In this document: piece after piece, positions 1 to 14,400 of the stretch
Numbering within the stretch: position 1 is the stretch's first letter
Layout of the letters: the number at the start of each line of letters is the position of its first letter
Assembly: GCA_964057225.1 (NCBI GenBank)
Contig: OZ059898.1
Location: 18,577,267-18,641,266 of the forward strand
Reading direction: 5' to 3'
Length of the DNA stretch: 64,000 nt
Source of the DNA: Auanema rhodensis
Taxonomy: Eukaryota > Nematoda > Chromadorea > Rhabditida > Rhabditidae
Program-made: the position numbers and the translations under genes
The notes under the pieces: generated by a model
Seen by the model: the letters and a program-made list of their open reading frames with translations, nothing else
Told to the model about the DNA's origin: nothing
Database searches by the model: none

Positions 1-5
1 AAAAA
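1..5 (+). repeat. Left-edge partial monomer
   Basis: The window opens on the A5 run that closes a monomer (positions 172-176), so the array extends upstream. Confidence 0.9.
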
Positions 6-2117
6 CAAATTTTTATTAATATTGGTGCATGGTAACCATGACTTTGAAATTTATGTGAACTTTAATTTATGCTAATTAAGTGTACACATGATGTGCACTT
101 GGTATGTAACTCGCTTCACGTGAAAGATAAAGAGATGCGGTTTTCAAAATTAGATTCCTCATGTCCATATTAGTCTAAAAACGAATTTTTATTGATATTG
201 ATGCATGGTAATCATGACTTTGAAATTTTCGTGAACTTTAATTTATGCTTATTAAGTGTACACGTGATGTGCACTTGGTATGTAACTCGCTTCACGTGAA
301 AGATAAAGAGATGCGGTTTTCAAAATTAGATTCCTCATGTCCATATTAGTCTAAAAACGAATTTTTATTGATATTGATGAATGGTAACCATGACTTTGAA
401 ATTTACGTGAACTTTAATTTATGCTTATTAAGTGTACACGTGATGTGCACTTGGTATGTAACTCGCTTCAAGTGAAAGATAAAGAGATGCGGTTTTCAAA
501 ATTAGATTCCCCATGTCCATATTAGTCTAAAAACAAATTTTTATTGATATTGGTGCATGGTAACTATGACTTTGAAATTTACGTGAACTTTAATTTATGC
601 TTATTAAGTGTACACGTGATGTGCACTTGGTATGTAACTCGCTTCAAGTGAAAGATAAAGAGATGCGGTTTTCAAAATTAGATTCCCCATGTCCATATTA
701 GTCTAAAGACGAATTTTTATTGATATTGATGAATGGTAACCATGACTTTGAAATTTACGTGAACTTTAATTTATGCTAATTAAGTGTACACGTGATGTGC
801 ACTTGGTATGTAAATCGCTTCACGTGAAAGATAAAGAGATGCGGTTTTCAAAATTAGATTCCTCATGTCCATATTAGTCTAAAGACGAATTTTTATTGAT
901 ATTGATGAATGTTAACCATGACTTTGAAATTTACGTGAACTTTAATTTATGCTTATTAAGTGTACACGTGATGTGCACTTGGTATGTAACTCGCTTCAAG
1001 TGAAAGATAAAGAGATGCGGTTTTCAAAATTAGATTCCCCATGTCCATATTAGTCTAAAAACAAATTTTTATTGATATTGGTGCATGGTAACTATGACTT
1101 TGAAATTTACGTGAACTTTAATTTATGCTAATTAAGTGTACACATGATGTGCACTTGGTATGTAACTCGCTTCACGTGAAAGATAAAGAGATGCGGTTTT
1201 CAAAATTAGATTTCGCATGTCCATATTAGTCTAAAAACGAATTTTTATTGATATTGATGCATGGCAACCATGACTTTAAAATTTACGTGTACTTTAATTT
1301 ATGCTAATTAAGTGTACACATGATGTGCACTTGGTATGTAACTCGCTTCACGTCAAAGATAAAGAGATGCGGTTTTCAAAATTAGATTTCGCATGTCCAT
1401 ATTAGTCTAAAAACAAATTTTTATTGATATTGGTGCATGGTAACCATGACTTTGAAATTTACGTGAACTTTAATTTATGCTAATTAAGTGTACACGTGAT
1501 GTGCACTTGGTATGTAACTCGCTTCACGTGAAAGATAAAGAGATGCGGTTTTCAAAATTAGATTCCCCATGTCCATATTAGTCTAAAAACAAATTTTTAT
1601 TGATATTGGTGCATGGCAACCATGACTTTAAAGTTTACGTGTACTTTAATTTATGCTAATTAAGTGTACACATGATGTGCACTTGGTATGTAACTCGCTT
1701 CACGTCAAAGATAAAGAGATGCGGTTTTCAAAATTAGATTTCGCATGTCCATATTAGTCTAAAAACAAATTTTTATTGATATTGGTGCATGGTAACCATG
1801 ACTTTGAAATTTACGTGAACTTTAATTTATGCTAATTAAGTGTACTCGTGATGTGCACTTGGTATGTAACTCGCTTCACGTGAAAGATAAAAAGATGCGG
1901 TTTTCAAAATTAGATTCCTCATGTCCATATTAGTCTAAAAACAAATTTTTATTGGTATTGGTGCATGGCAACCATGACTTTTAAATTTACGTGTACTTTA
2001 ATTTATGCTAATTAAGTGTACACATGATGTGCACTTGGTATGTAACTCGCTTCACGTCAAAGATAAAGAGATGCGGTTTTCAAAATTAGATTCCTCATGT
2101 CCATATTAGTCTAAAAA
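6..2117 (+). repeat. HOR A, copy 1 (12 monomers)
   Basis: It opens with the marker monomer m1 (TTAATATTGG near base 12, ATTTATG at 45-51). It then has m2 (GATGCATGGTAATCATG, GCTTATT), several TTCAAGTG monomers, the AACTATG monomer, and the closing series m6 plain, m7 (AAAGTTTACGTG, TCAAAG), m8 (GTACTCGTG, AAAAAG) and m9 (TTGGTATTGG, TTTTAAATT). Compared with copies 2-4 it has extra monomers around 358-1061 and at 1238. Confidence 0.9.
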
Positions 2118-4053
2118 CAAATTTTTATTAATATTGGTGCATGGTAACCATGACTTTGAAATTTATGTGAACTTTAATTTATGCTAATTAAGTGTACACA
2201 TGATGTGCACTTGGTATGTAACTCGCTTCACGTGAAAGATAAAGAGATGCGGTTTTCAAAATTAGATTCCTCATGTCTATATTAGTCTAAAAACGAATTT
2301 TTATTGATATTGATGCATGGTAATCATGACTTTGAAATTTTCGTGAACTTTAATTTATGCTTATTAAGTGTACACGTGATGTGCACTTGGTATGTAACTC
2401 GCTTCACGTGAAAGATAAAGGGATGCGGTTTTCAAAATTAGATTCCCCATGTCCATATTAGTCTAAAAACAAATTTGTGTTGATATTGGTGGATGGTAAC
2501 CATGACTTTGAAATTTATGTGAACTTTAATTTATGCTAATTAAGTGTACACATGATGTGCACTTGGTATGTAACTCGCTTCACGTGAAAGATAAAGAGAT
2601 GCGGTTTTCAAAATTAGATTCCTCATGTCCATATTAGTCTAAAAACGAATTTTTATTGATATTGATGCATGGTAATCATGACTTTGAAATTTTCGTGAAC
2701 TTTAATTTATGCTTATTAAGTGTACACGTGATGTGCACTTGGTATGTAACTCGCTTCACGTGAAAGATAAAGGGATGCGGTTTTCAAAATTAGATTCCCC
2801 ATGTCCATATTAGTCTAAAAACAAATTTTTGTTGATATTGGTGGATGGTAACCATGACTTTGAAATTTACGTGAACTTTAATTTATGCTAATTAAGTGTA
2901 CACGTGATGTGCACTTGGTATGTAACTCGCTTCACGTAAAAGATAAAGAGATGCGGTTTTCAAAATTAGATTCCTCATGTCCATATTAGTCTAAAAACGA
3001 ATTTTTATTGATATTGGTGCATGGTAACCATGACTTTGAAATTTACGTGAACTTTAATTTATGCTAATTAAGTGTACACGTGATGTGCACTTGGTATGTA
3101 ACTCGCTTCAAGTGAAAGATAAAGAGATGCGGTTTTCAAAATTAGATTCCCCATGTCCATATTAGTCTAAAAACAAATTTTTATTGATATTGGTGCATGG
3201 TAACTATGACTTTGAAATTTACGTGAACTTTAATTTATGCTAATTAAGTGTACACATGATGTGCACTTGGTATGTAACTCGCTTCACGTGAAAGATAAAG
3301 AGATGCGGTTTTCAAAATTAGATTTCGCATGTCCATATTAGTCTAAAAACAAATTTTTATTGATATTGGTGCATGGTAACCATGACTTTGAAATTTACGT
3401 GAACTTTAATTTATGCTAATTAAGTGTACACGTGATGTGCACTTGGTATGTAACTCGCTTCACGTGAAAGATAAAGAGATGCGGTTTTCAAAATTAGATT
3501 CCCCATGTCCATATTAGTCTAAAAACAAATTTTTATTGATATTGGTGCATGGCAACCATGACTTTAAAGTTTACGTGTACTTTAATTTATGCTAATTAAG
3601 TGTACACATGATGTGCACTTGGTATGTAACTCGCTTCACGTCAAAGATAAAGAGATGCGGTTTTCAAAATTAGATTTCGCATGTCCATATTAGTCTAAAA
3701 ACAAATTTTTATTGATATTGGTGCATGGTAACCATGACTTTGAAATTTACGTGAACTTTAATTTATGCTAATTAAGTGTACTCGTGATGTGCACTTGGTA
3801 TGTAACTCGCTTCACGTGAAAGATAAAAAGATGCGGTTTTCAAAATTAGATTCCTCATGTCCATATTAGTCTAAAAACAAATTTTTATTGGTATTGGTGA
3901 ATGGCAACCATGACTTTTAAATTTACGTGTACTTTAATTTATGCTAATTAAGTGTACACATGATGTGCACTTGGTATGTAACTCGCTTCACGTCAAAGAT
4001 AAAGAGATGCGGTTTTCAAAATTAGATTCCTCATGTCCATATTAGTCTAAAAA
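2118..4053 (+). repeat. HOR A, copy 2 (11 monomers)
   Basis: Order is m1, m2, m3, m2, m3, then m4-m9. The m2-m3 pair (2294-2645 and 2646-2997) is a local two-monomer duplication within the nine-monomer core. Its first m3 has AAATTTGTG instead of AAATTTTTG, and its second m3 has CACGTAAAAG. Confidence 0.9.
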
Positions 4054-5637
4054 CAAATTTTTATTAATATTGGTGCATGGTAACCATGACTTTGAAATTT
4101 ATGTGAACTTTAATTTATGCTAATTAAGTGTACACATGATGTGCACTTGGTATGTAACTCGCTTCACGTGAAAGATAAAGAGATGCGGTTTTCAAAATTA
4201 GATTCCTCATGTCCATATTAGTCTAAAAACGAATTTTTATTGATATTGATGCATGGTAATCATGACTTTGAAATTTTCGTGAACTTTAATTTATGCTTAT
4301 TAAGTGTACACGTGATGTGCACTTGGTATGTAACTCGCTTCACGTGAAAGATAAAGGGATGCGGTTTTCAAAATTAGATTCCCCATGTCCATATTAGTCT
4401 AAAAACAAATTTTTGTTGATATTGGTGGATGGTAACCATGACTTTGAAATTTACGTGAACTTTAATTTATGCTAATTAAGTGTACACGTGATGTGCACTT
4501 GGTATGTAACTCGCTTCACGTGAAAGATAAAGAGATGCGATTTTCAAAATTAGATTTCGCATGTCCATATTAGTCTAAAAACGAATTTTTATTGATATTG
4601 GTGCATGGTAACCATGACTTTGAAATTTACGTGAACTTTAATTTATGCTAATTAAGTGTACACGTGATGTGCACTTGGTATGTAACTCGCTTCAAGTGAA
4701 AGATAAAGAGATGCGGTTTTCAAAATTAGATTCCCCATGTCCATATTAGTCTAAAAACAAATTTTTATTGATATTGGTGCATGGTAACTATGACTTTGAA
4801 ATTTACGTGAACTTTAATTTATGCTAATTAAGTGTACACATGATGTGCACTTGGTATGTAACTCGCTTCACGTGAAAGATAAAGAGATGCGGTTTTCAAA
4901 ATTAGATTTCGCATGTCCATATTAGTCTAAAAACAAATTTTTATTGATATTGGTGCATGGTAACCATGACTTTGAAATTTACGTGAACTTTAATTTATGC
5001 TAATTAAGTGTACACGTGATGTGCACTTGGTATGTAACTCGCTTCACGTGAAAGATAAAGAGATGCGGTTTTCAAAATTAGATTCCCCATGTCCATATTA
5101 GTCTAAAAACAAATTTTTATTGATATTGGTGCATGGCAACCATGACTTTAAAGTTTACGTGTACTTTAATTTATGCTAATTAAGTGTACACATGATGTGC
5201 ACTTGGTATGTAACTCGCTTCACGTCAAAGATAAAGAGATGCGGTTTTCAAAATTAGATTTCGCATGTCCATATTAGTCTAAAAACAAATTTTTATTGAT
5301 ATTGGTGCATGGTAACCATGACTTTGAAATTTACGTGAACTTTAATTTATGCTAATTAAGTGTACTCGTGATGTGCACTTGGTATGTAACTCGCTTCACG
5401 TGAAAGATAAAAAGATGCGGTTTTCAAAATTAGATTCCTCATGTCCATATTAGTCTAAAAACAAATTTTTATTGGTATTGGTGAATGGCAACCATGACTT
5501 TTAAATTTACGTGTACTTTAATTTATGCTAATTAAGTGTACACATGATGTGCACTTGGTATGTAACTCGCTTCACGTCAAAGATAAAGAGATGCGGTTTT
5601 CAAAATTAGATTCCTCATGTCCATATTAGTCTAAAAA
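4054..5637 (+). repeat. HOR A, copy 3 (basic 9-mer, 1,584 bp)
   Basis: This is the simplest form of HOR A, m1 through m9 once each, starting at 4054, 4230, 4406, 4582, 4758, 4934, 5110, 5286 and 5462. Diagnostic states are GATGCGATTTTC in m3 (4406), AACTATG in m5 (4758) and GTACTCGTG in m8 (5286). The other copies are derived from this order by whole-monomer insertions. Confidence 0.92.
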
Positions 5638-7397
5638 CAAATTTTTATTAATATTGGTGCATGGTAACCATGACTTTGAAATTTATGTGAACTTTAATTT
5701 ATGCTAATTAAGTGTACACATGATTTGCACTTGGTATGTAACTCGCTTCACGTGAAAGATAAAGAGATGCGGTTTTCAAAATTAGATTCCTCATGTCCAT
5801 ATTAGTCTAAAAACGAATTTTTATTGATATTGATGCATGGTAATCATGACTTTGAAATTTTCGTGAACTTTAATTTATGCTTATTAAGTGTACACGTGAT
5901 GTGCACTTGGTATGTAACTCGCTTCACGTGAAAGATAAAGGGATGCGGTTTTCAAAATTAGATTCCCCATGTCCATATTAGTCTAAAAACAAATTTTTGT
6001 TGATATTGGTGGATGGTAACCATGACTTTGAAATTTACGTGAACTTTAATTTATGCTAATTAAGTGTACACGTGATGTGCACTTGGTATGTAACTCGCTT
6101 CACGTGAAAGATAAAGAGATGCGATTTTCAAAATTAGATTTCGCATGTCCATATTAGTCTAAAAACGAATTTTTATTGATATTGGTGCATGGTAACCATG
6201 ACTTTGAAATTTACGTGAACTTTAATTTATGCTAATTAAGTGTACACGTGATGTGCACTTGGTATGTAACTCGCTTCAAGTGAAAGATAAAGAGATGCGG
6301 TTTTCAAAATTAGATTCCCCATGTCCATATTAGTCTAAAAACAAATTTTTATTGATATTGGTGCATGGTAACTATGACTTTGAAATTTACGTGAACTTTA
6401 ATTTATGCTAATTAAGTGTACACATGATGTGCACTTGGTATGTAACTCGCTTCACGTGAAAGATAAAGAGATGCGGTTTTCAAAATTAGATTTCGCATGT
6501 CCATATTAGTCTAAAAACAAATTTTTATTGATATTGGTGCATGGCAACCATGACTTTAAAATTTACGTGTACTTTAATTTATGCTAATTAAGTGTACACA
6601 TGATGTGCACTTGGTATGTAACTCGCTTCACGTCAAAGATAAAGAGATGCGGTTTTCAAAATTAGATTTCGCATGTCCATATTAGTCTAAAAACAAATTT
6701 TTATTGATATTGGTGCATGGTAACCATGACTTTGAAATTTACGTGAACTTTAATTTATGCTAATTAAGTGTACACGTGATGTGCACTTGGTATGTAACTC
6801 GCTTCACGTGAAAGATAAAGAGATGCGGTTTTCAAAATTAGATTCCCCATGTCCATATTAGTCTAAAAACAAATTTTTATTGATATTGGTGCATGGCAAC
6901 CATGACTTTAAAGTTTACGTGTACTTTAATTTATGCTAATTAAGTGTACACATGATGTGCACTTGGTATGTAACTCGCTTCACGTCAAAGATAAAGAGAT
7001 GCGGTTTTCAAAATTAGATTTCGCATGTCCATATTAGTCTAAAAACAAATTTTTATTGATATTGGTGCATGGTAACCATGACTTTGAAATTTACGTGAAC
7101 TTTAATTTATGCTAATTAAGTGTACTCGTGATGTGCACTTGGTATGTAACTCGCTTCACGTGAAAGATAAAAAGATGCGGTTTTCAAAATTAGATTCCTC
7201 ATGTCCATATTAGTCTAAAAACAAATTTTTATTGGTATTGGTGCATGGCAACCATGACTTTTAAATTTACGTGTACTTTAATTTATGCTAATTAAGTGTA
7301 CACATGATGTGCACTTGGTATGTAACTCGCTTCACGTCAAAGATAAAGAGATGCGGTTTTCAAAATTAGATTCCTCATGTCCATATTAGTCTAAAAA
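5638..7397 (+). repeat. HOR A, copy 4 (10 monomers)
   Basis: It has the same order as the basic 9-mer, with one extra monomer at 6526-6701 (GGCAACC, TTTAAAATT, TCAAAG, TTTCGC) between m5 and m6. An equivalent monomer is present in copy 1 at 1238. The remaining monomers differ from copy 3 by only a few substitutions. Confidence 0.92.
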
Positions 7398-7925
7398 CAA
7401 ATTTTTATTAATATTGGTGCATGGTAACCATGACTTTGAAATTTATGTGAACTTTAATTTATGCTAATTAAGTGTACACATGATGTGCACTTGGTATGTA
7501 ACTCGCTTCACGTGAAAGATAAAGAGATGCGGTTTTCAAAATTAGATTCCTCATGTCCATATTAGTCTAAAAACGAATTTTTATTGATATTGATGCATGG
7601 TAATCATGACTTTGAAATTTTCGTGAACTTTAATTTATGCTTATTAAGTGTACACGTGATGTGCACTTGGTATGTAACTCGCTTCACGTGAAAGATAAAG
7701 GGATGCGGTTTTCAAAATTAGATTCCCCATGTCCATATTAGTCTAAAAACAAATTTTTGTTGATATTGGTGGATGGTAACCATGACTTTGAAATTTACGT
7801 GAACTTTAATTTATGCTAATTAAGTGTACACGTGATGTGCACTTGGTATGTAACTCGCTTCACGTGAAAGATAAAGAGATGCGATTTTCAAAATTAGATT
7901 TCGCATGTCCATATTAGTCTAAAAA
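7398..7925 (+). repeat. HOR A, copy 5, truncated (m1-m3)
   Basis: m1, m2 and m3 recur as in copies 3 and 4, including GATGCGATTTTC. The next monomer (7926) begins like m4 but has TTTCC and lacks TTCAAGTG, and the HOR A order then stops. This is the right boundary of the HOR A domain. Confidence 0.88.
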
Positions 7926-9861
7926 CGAATTTTTATTGATATTGGTGCATGGTAACCATGACTTTGAAATTTACGTGAACTTTAATTTATGCTAATTAAG
8001 TGTACACGTGATGTGCACTTGGTATGTAACTCGCTTCACGTGAAAGATAAAGAGATGCGGTTTCCAAAATTAGATTCCCCATGTCCATATTAGTCTAAAA
8101 ACAAATTTTTATTGATATTGGTGCATGGTAACCATGACTTTGAAATTTACGTGAACTTTAATTTATGCTAATTAAGTGTACACGTGAAGTGCACTTGGTA
8201 TGTAACTCGCTTCACGTGAAAGATAAAGAGATGCGGTTTTCAAAATTAGATTCCCCATGTCCATATTAGTCTAAAAACAAATTTTTATTGATATTGGTGC
8301 ATGGTAACCATGACTTTGAAATTTACGTGAACTTTAATTTATGCTAATTAAGTGTACACATGATGTGCACTCGGTATGTAACTCGCTTCACGTGAAAGAT
8401 AAAGAGATGCGGTTTTCAAAATTAGATTCCGCATGTCCATATTAGTCTAAAAACAAATTTTTATTGATATTGGTGCATGGTAACCATGACTTTGAAATTT
8501 ACGTGAACTTTAATTTATGCTAATTAAGTGTACACGTGATGTGCACTTGGTATGTAACTCGCTTCACGTCAAAGATAAAGAGATGCGGTTTTCAAAATTA
8601 GATTCCTCATGTCCATATTAGTCTAAAAACAAATTTTTATTAATATTGGTGCATGGTAACCATGACTTTGAAATTTATGTGAACTTTAATTTATGCTAAT
8701 TAAGTGTACACGTGAAGTGCACTTGGTATGTAACTCGCTTCACGTGAAAGATAAAGAGATGCGGTTTTCAAAATTAGATTCCCCATGTCCATATTAGTCT
8801 AAAAACAAATTTTTATTGATATTGGTGCATGGTAACCATGACTTTGAAATTTACGTGAACTTTAATTTATGCTAATTAAGTGTACACATGATGTGCACTC
8901 GGTATGTAACTCGCTTCACGTGAAAGATAAAGAGATGCGGTTTTCAAAATTAGATTCCGCATGTCCATATTAGTCTAAAAACAAATTTTTATTGATATTG
9001 GTGCATGGTAACCATGACTTTGAAATTTACGTGAACTTTAATTTATGCTAATTAAGTGTACACGTGATGTGCACTTGGTATGTAACTCGCTTCACGTGAA
9101 AGATAAAGAGATGCGGTTTCCAAAATTAGATTTCGCATGTCCATATTAGTCTAAAAACAAATTTTTATTGATATTGGTGCATGGTAACCATGACTTTGAA
9201 ATTTACGTGAACTTCAATTTATGCTAATTAAGTGTACACGTGATGTGCACTTGGTATGTAACTCGCTTCACGTGAAAGATAAAGAGATGCGGTTTTCAAA
9301 ATTAGATTCCCCATGTTTATATTAGTCTAAAAACAAATTTTTATTGATATTGGTGCATGGCAACCATGACTTTAAAATCTACGAGTACTTTAATTTATGC
9401 TAATTAAGTGTACACATGATGTGCACTTGGTATGTAACTCGCTTCACGTGAAAGATAAAGAGATGCGGTTTTCAAAATTAGATTCCTCATGTCCATATTA
9501 GTCTAAAAACGAATTTTTATTGATATTGATGCATGGTAACCATGACTTTGAAATTTACGTGAACTTTAATTTATGCTTATTAAGTGTACACGTGATGTGC
9601 ACTTGGTATGTAACTCGCTTCACGTGAAAGATAAAGGGATGCGGTTTTCAAAATTAGATTCCCCATGTCCATATTAGTCTAAAAACAAATTTTTGTTGAT
9701 ATTGGTGGATGGTAACCATGACTTTGAAATTTACGTGAACTTTAATTTATGCTAATTAAGTGTACACGTGATGTGCACTTGGTATGTAACTCGCTTCACG
9801 TGAAATATGAAGAGATGCGGTTTTCAAAATTAGGTTCCCCATGTCCATATTAGTCTAAAAA
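7926..9861 (+). repeat. Transition zone between HOR domains (11 monomers)
   Basis: Subtypes that dominate the rest of the window first appear here. They include GTGAAGTGCAC (8102, 8630), CACATG with ACTCGG and TTCCGC (8278, 8806), TTTCCAAAA with TTTCGC (8982), ACTTCAATTT with CCCCATGTTTAT (9158), AAAATCTACGAG (9334) and GCTTATT with AAAGGG (9510). The monomer at 8630 has the m1-type front of HOR A joined to a new-type back half. No non-satellite sequence is present. Confidence 0.85.
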
Positions 9862-11445
9862 CAAATTTTTGTTGATATTGGTGGATGGTAACCATGACTT
9901 TCAAATTTACGTGAACTTTAATTTATGCTAATTAAGTGTACACATGATGTGCACTTGGTATGTAACTCGCTTCACGTGAAAGATAAAGAGATGCGGTTTT
10001 CAAAATTAGATTTCGCATGTCCATATTAGTCTAAAAACAAATTTTTATTGATATTGGTGCATGGTAACCATGACTTTGAAATTTACGTGAACTTTAATTT
10101 ATGCTAATTAAGTGTACACATGATGTGCACTTGGTATGTAACTCGCTTCACGTCAAAGATAAAGAGATGCGGTTTTCAAAATTAGATTTGGCATGTCCAT
10201 ATTAGTCTAAAAACAAATTTTTATTGATATTGGTGGATGGTAACCATGACTTTCAAATTTACGTGAACTTCAATTTATGCTAATTAAGTGTACACGTGAT
10301 GTGCACTTAGTATGTAACTCGCTTCACGTGAAAGATGAAGAGATGCGGTTTTCAAAATTAGGTTCCCCATGTCCATATTAGTCTAAAAACAAATTTTTGT
10401 TGATATTGGTGGATGGTAACCATGACTTTCAAATTTACGTGAACTTTAATTTATGCTAATTAAGTGTACACATGATGTGCACTTGGTATGTAACTCGCTT
10501 CACGTGAAAGATAAAGAGATGCGGTTTTCAAAATTAGATTTCGCATGTCCATATTAGTCTAAAAACAAATTTTTATTGATATTGGTGCATGGTAACCATG
10601 ACTTTGAAATTTACGTGAACTTTAATTTATGCTAATTAAGTGTACACATGATGTGCACTTGGTATGTAACTCGCTTCACGTCAAAGATAAAGAGATGCGG
10701 TTTTCAAAATTAGATTTGGCATGTCCATATTAGTCTAAAAACAAATTTTTATTGATATTGGTGGATGGTAACCATGACTTTCAAATTTACGTGAACTTCA
10801 ATTTATGCTAATTAAGTGTACACGTGATGTGCACTTAGTATGTAACTCGCTTCACGTGAAAGATGAAGAGATGCGGTTTTCAAAATTAGGTTCCCCATGT
10901 CCATATTAGTCTAAAAACAAATTTTTGTTGATATTGGTGGATGGTAACCATGACTTTCAAATTTACGTGAACTTTAATTTATGCTAATTAAGTGTACACA
11001 TGATGTGCACTTGGTATGTAACTCGCTTCACGTGAAAGATAAAGAGATGCGGTTTTCAAAATTAGATTTCGCATGTCCATATTAGTCTAAAAACAAATTT
11101 TTATTGATATTGGTGCATGGTAACCATGACTTTGAAATTTACGTGAACTTTAATTTATGCTAATTAAGTGTACACATGATGTGCACTTGGTATGTAACTC
11201 GCTTCACGTCAAAGATAAAGAGATGCGGTTTTCAAAATTAGATTTGGCATGTCCATATTAGTCTAAAAACAAATTTTTATTGATATTGGTGGATGGTAAC
11301 CATGACTTTCAAATTTACGTGAACTTCAATTTATGCTAATTAAGTGTACACGTGATGTGCACTTAGTATGTAACTCGCTTCGCGTCAACGATAAAGAGAT
11401 GCGGTTTTCAAAATTAGATTCCCCATGTCCATATTAGTCTAAAAA
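9862..11445 (+). repeat. Three-monomer HOR (528 bp) in three tandem copies
   Basis: Copies are 9862-10389, 10390-10917 and 10918-11445. Each has L (TTGTTGATATTGGTGG, TTTCAAATT, CACATG, TTTCGC), M (CACATG, CGTCAAAG, TTTGGC) and N (GGTGGATGG, TTTCAAATT, ACTTCAATTT, ACTTAG). The third N ends differently (TTCGCGTCAACG, AGATTCCCC) from the first two (GATGAAG, AGGTTCCCC). The copies look almost identical, which suggests recent tandem amplification. Confidence 0.93.
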
Positions 11446-14400
11446 CAAATTTTTATTAATATTGGTGCATGGTAACCATGACTTTGAAATTTACGTGAAC
11501 TTTATTTATGCTAATTGAGTGTACACATGATGTGCACTTGGTATGTAACTCGCTTCACGTGAAAGATAAAGAGATGCGGTTTTCAAAATTAGATTCCGCA
11601 TGTCCATATTAGTCTAAAAACAAATTTTTATTGATATTGGTGCATGGTAACCATGACTTTGAAATTTACGTGAACTTTAATTTATGCTAATTAAGTGTAC
11701 ACGTGATGTGCACTTGGTATGTAACTCGCTTCACGTGAAAGATAAAGAGATGCGGTTTTCAAAATTAGATTCCCCATGTCCATATTAGTCTAAAAACAAA
11801 TTTTTATTGATATTGGTGCATGGTAACCATGACTTTGAAATTTACGTGAACTTTAATTTATGCTAATTAAGTGTACACATGATGTGCACTTGGTATGTAA
11901 CTCGCTTCACGAGAAAGATAAAAAGATGCGGTTTTCAAATTTAGATTTCGCGTGTCCATATTAGTCTAAAAACAAATTTTTATTGATATTGGTGCATGGT
12001 AACCATGACTTTGAAGTTTACGTGAACTTTAATTTATGCTAATTAAGTGTACACGTGAAGTGCACTTGGTATGTAACTCGCTTCACGTGAAAGATAAAGA
12101 GATGCGGTTTTCAAAATTAGATTCCGCATGTCCATATTAGTCTAAAAACAAATTTTTATTGATATTGGTGCATGGTAACCATGACTTTGAAATTTACGTG
12201 AACTTTAATTTATGCTAATTAAGTGTACACGTGATGTGCACTTAGTATGTAACTCGCTTCGCGTCAACGATAAAGAGATGCGGTTTTCAAAATTAGATTC
12301 CCCATGTCCATATTAGTCTAAAAACAAATTTTTATTGATATTGGTGCATGGTAACCATGACTTTGAAATTTACGTGAACTTTAATTTATGCTAATTAAGT
12401 GTACACGTGATGTGCACTTGGTATGTAACTCGCTTCACGTGAAAGATAAAGAGATGCGGTTTCCAAAATTAGATTTCGCATGTCCATATTAGTCTAAAAA
12501 CAAATTTTTGTTGATATTTGTGGATGGTAACCATGACTTTGAAATTTACGTGAACTTTAATTTATGCTAATTAAGTGTACACGTGATGTGCACTTGGTAT
12601 GTAACTCGCTTCACGTGAAAGATGAAGAGATGCGGTTTTCAAAATTAGGTTCCCCATGTCCATATTAGTCTAAAAACAAATTTTTATTGATATTGGTGCA
12701 TGGTAACCATGACTTTGAAATTTACGTGAACTTTAATTTATGCTAATTAAGTGTACACGTGAAGTGCACTTGGTATGTAACTCGCTTCACGTGAAAGATA
12801 AAGAGATGCGGTTTTCAAAATTAGATTCCCCATGTCCATATTAGTCTAAAAACAAATTTTTATTGATATTGGTGCATGGTAACCATGACTTTGAAATTTA
12901 CGTGAACTTTAATTTATGCTAATTAAGTGTACACATGATGTGCACTCGGTATGTAACTCGCTTCACGTGAAAGATAAAGAGATGCGGTTTTCAAAATTAG
13001 ATTCCGCATGTCCATATTAGTCTAAAAACAAATTTTTATTGATATTGGTGCATGGTAACCATGACTTTGAAATTTACGTGAACTTTAATTTATGCTAATT
13101 AAGTGTACACGTGATGTGCACTTGGTATGTAACTCGCTTCACGTGAGAGATAAAGAGATGCGGTTTCCAAAATTAGATTTCGCATGTCCATATTAGTCTA
13201 AAAACAAATTTTTATTGATATTGGTGCATGGTAACCATGACTTTGAAATTTACGTGAACTTTAATTTATGCTAATTAAGTGTACACATGATGTGCACTCG
13301 GTATGTAACTCGCTTCACGTGAAAGATAAAGAGATGCGGTTTTCAAAATTAGATTCCCCATGTTTATATTAGTCTAAAAACAAATTTTTATTGATATTGA
13401 TGCATGGCAACCATGACTTTAAAATCTACGAGTACTTTAATTTATGCTAATTAAGTGTACACATGATGTGCACTTGGTATGTAACTCGCTTCACGTGAAA
13501 GATAAAGAGATGCGGTTTTCAAAATTAGATTCCTCATGTCCATATTAGTCTAAAAACGAATTTTTATTGATATTGATGCATGGTAACCATGACTTTGAAA
13601 TTTACGTGAACTTTAATTTATGCTTATTAAGTGTACACGTGATGTGCACTTGGTATGTAACTCGCTTCACGTGAAAGATAAAGGGATGCGGTTTTCAAAA
13701 TTAGATTCCCCATGTCCATATTAGTCTAAAAACAAATTTTTATTGATATTGGTGCATGGTAACCATGACTTTGAAATTTACGTGAACTTTAATTTATGCT
13801 AATTAAGTGTACACATGATGTGCACTTGGTATGTAACTCGCTTCACGAGAAAGATAAAAAGATGCGGTTTTCAAATTTAGATTTCGCGTGTCCATATTAG
13901 TCTAAAAACAAATTTTTATTGATATTGGTGCATGGTAACCATGACTTTGAAGTTTACGTGAACTTTAATTTATGCTAATTAAGTGTACACGTGAAGTGCA
14001 CTTGGTATGTAACTCGCTTCACGTGAAAGATAAAGAGATGCGGTTTTCAAAATTAGATTCCGCATGTCCATATTAGTCTAAAAACAAATTTTTATTGATA
14101 TTGGTGCATGGTAACCATGACTTTGAAACTTACGTGAACTTTAATTTATGCTAATTAAGTGTACACGTGATGTGCACTTGGTATGTAACTCGCTTCACGT
14201 GAAAGATAAAGAGATGCGGTTTTCAAAATTAGATTCCCCATGTTTATATTAGTCTAAAAACAAATTTTTATTGATATTGATGCATGGCAACCATGACTTT
14301 AAAATCTACGAGTACTTTAATTTATGCTAATTAAGTGTACACATGATGTGCACTTGGTATGTAACTCGCTTCACGTGAAAGATAAAGAGATGCGGTTTTC

